Source: Candidatus Stygibacter frigidus
GTDB taxonomy: Bacteria > Cloacimonadota > Cloacimonadia > Cloacimonadales > TCS61
Length of the DNA: 7,331 nt
Direction: 5' to 3'
NCBI GenBank assembly: GCA_030765325.1
Contig: JAVCCT010000133.1
Span: 1-7,331 of the forward strand
Shown: positions 6,163 through 7,331 of the stretch, piece by piece
Layout: the number at the start of each line of letters is the position of its first letter
How positions within the stretch are numbered: the first letter of the stretch is position 1
Made by a program: the position numbers and the translations under genes
Notes under the pieces: generated by a model
The model's database searches: none
What the model saw: the letters and a program-made list of their open reading frames with translations, nothing else
Told to the model about the DNA's origin: nothing

Positions 6163-7331
6163 ATGCCGGTTAATCCCATCACTCTTTCTTTCCCAAATCT
6201 GCTGGAAAAGAAATACTCAGATGAACATTTTGACTCTTCAATACTATTTATCAGGATATCTTATATATTTGGGATTTTGATGTATTCTGCCTTTGCTTTG
6301 GTGGATTATAAATTAGCACCAGAGAGCTATCTTACTTTATTCAAAATACGCTTTTTCTTCATTTGCCCCATAATCCTGATATCAATCCTGATATCGTTTT
6401 GTAAATGGTTCAAAAAAGCCTGGCAGACCATAATTATAATCTCCCTTTTCCTTTCCGGTATTGGGATCATTTTAATGCTTCTTTCCAGTTCTCAGCTTGT
6501 TGCTCAAAATTATTATGCCGGTTTGATCCTGGTATTAATTTATGGCTACTTCCTGATAAAACTTCGCTACCTGTATGCAACTATCAGCGGAGCATTGCTG
6601 GTGATCATTTACTTTTTAGTTGATTACTTCTTATTGGATATACCTTCCCAGATAAGTTTTGCTAATGGTTTCTTTCTATTTTCAGCAAATATATCTCTGA
6701 TGATCGGGAGTTATTTCATAGAATATTATACCCGTCGAGATTTTTATTCACGTCATTTGCTTGATTTAGAGCGAAAAAACGTAGAAAATGTTAATAAAGA
6801 GCTGGAAATTAAAGTAAAAAGAAGAACGGCAGAAATTGATAAGATAAACCAGGAGCTACTTAAGAAAATTAATCAACTCCGGCATTCACAGCAGGAATTA
6901 AAAGAGAATGAAGAGCAGCTCAGGCTGGCATTTGATGCCAGTAATGCTTCTGTGTGGAGCATTGATCTATCAAATTTGAAGTTGTTGGTGAATGATCTAT
7001 ATCAAAATATCCTTAATTTCCCTTCTGATCAATTGACTGATGTTTATGACTTTGACCTAATCCATCAAGAGGATAGAAAGAGATTTAAACTGGAAGTCGA
7101 TAAATTGCTTATACGGCAAACTGATATGTTTGATATTGAATTTAGATTGCAGGCTTATGATAATTCCTGGAAGTGGCTACATGCCTGGGGAAAAATATCA
7201 GAATTCAATTCAACTGGTGAACCTTTAACTGTATTAGGAACAGTATTTGATATCACCATCAGAAAAGAGAACGAGCTTGAGCTAAATAAATATCGCCTGA
7301 ATCTGGAAAATTCAGTTAGAGAAAGAACCGA
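6163..7331 (+). CDS. Membrane PAS-domain sensor, probable histidine kinase (3' truncated by window)
   Basis: An open frame runs off the right edge with 389 complete codons from this ATG. The first 190 residues carry about six hydrophobic helices (roughly 27-47, 62-80, 88-108, 119-133, 138-159, 168-186) with short loops, like an integral membrane sensory domain (MASE-like). A long charged coiled coil follows (about 192-256), including the linker E-I-K-V-K-R-R-T-A-E-I (215-225). A PAS domain spans about 253-370, ending in the PAC-like G-T-V-F-D-I-T-I-R-K (359-368). The last residues L-E-N-S-V-R-E-R-T (381-389) repeat the linker motif that typically precedes another PAS or a histidine kinase core. 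The kinase domains themselves are not visible, so a cyclase output remains possible. AAGGA lies 9 nt before this ATG. An in-frame TTG at 6109 has a better site (AAGGAG, 7-nt spacer) and would add 18 residues. Confidence 0.85.
   Translation, partial: MPVNPITLSFPNLLEKKYSDEHFDSSILFIRISYIFGILMYSAFALVDYKLAPESYLTLFKIRFFFICPIILISILISFCKWFKKAWQTIIIISLFLSGIGIILMLLSSSQLVAQNYYAGLILVLIYGYFLIKLRYLYATISGALLVIIYFLVDYFLLDIPSQISFANGFFLFSANISLMIGSYFIEYYTRRDFYSRHLLDLERKNVENVNKELEIKVKRRTAEIDKINQELLKKINQLRHSQQELKENEEQLRLAFDASNASVWSIDLSNLKLLVNDLYQNILNFPSDQLTDVYDFDLIHQEDRKRFKLEVDKLLIRQTDMFDIEFRLQAYDNSWKWLHAWGKISEFNSTGEPLTVLGTVFDITIRKENELELNKYRLNLENSVRERT

Noticed and set aside
5937..6182. Minus-strand ORF across the DUF4139 / sensor gap
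   Set aside because: It overlaps the ends of two plus-strand genes, is Lys/Phe/Leu-rich from AT-rich DNA and shows no domain.
6405..6623. Plus-strand 72-codon ORF inside the sensor region
   Set aside because: It lies in another frame of the long open sensor gene whose membrane helices are clear in the main frame, so it is a shadow.

Overview
This is a compact, AT-rich bacterial chromosomal segment with one minus-strand gene and six plus-strand genes. Five of the plus-strand genes form a tightly packed block. The protein families are ordinary and housekeeping-like. There is no tRNA, rRNA, CRISPR array, transposase or phage gene. The lineage cannot be fixed from sequence reading alone. The AT-rich composition, GGAG-type ribosome binding sites, a secreted DUF4139 protein and a large membrane PAS sensor would fit the FCB superphylum (for example Cloacimonadota-like or Bacteroidota-like bacteria), but this is a low-confidence impression.

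Layout. Bases 1-131 are non-coding and hold a locally GC-rich stretch and a hairpin (94-119) followed by a T-rich tract. It is probably a terminator for a plus-strand gene lying to the left of the window. At 132-608 on the minus strand is a small flavin reductase-like FMN-binding protein. It is divergent from dnaX, with 85 bp between them. From 694 to 6007 five plus-strand genes follow with almost no gaps: dnaX (DNA polymerase III gamma/tau), a membrane-anchored family 2 glycosyltransferase (11 bp overlap), a SAM-dependent O-methyltransferase (13 bp overlap), uridine kinase udk (17 bp gap), and a secreted DUF4139 protein (1 bp overlap). This spacing is typical of one operon with translational coupling. 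After a 155 bp gap comes a gene that runs off the right edge. It encodes about six membrane helices, a coiled coil and a PAS domain, and is very probably the sensor part of a histidine kinase.

How the genes relate. The five-gene block mixes DNA replication, pyrimidine salvage, an envelope-type glycosyltransferase, a methyltransferase and an exported protein of unknown role. It looks like a shared transcription unit rather than a single pathway. The usual dnaX partners (ybaB and recR) do not follow dnaX here.

I found no convincing undescribed system. The points most worth a second look are the unusual dnaX operon content, the sensor with an ambiguous start and a possible MASE-like membrane domain, the glycosyltransferase with a degenerate C-terminal motif, and the GC-rich patch at the left edge.
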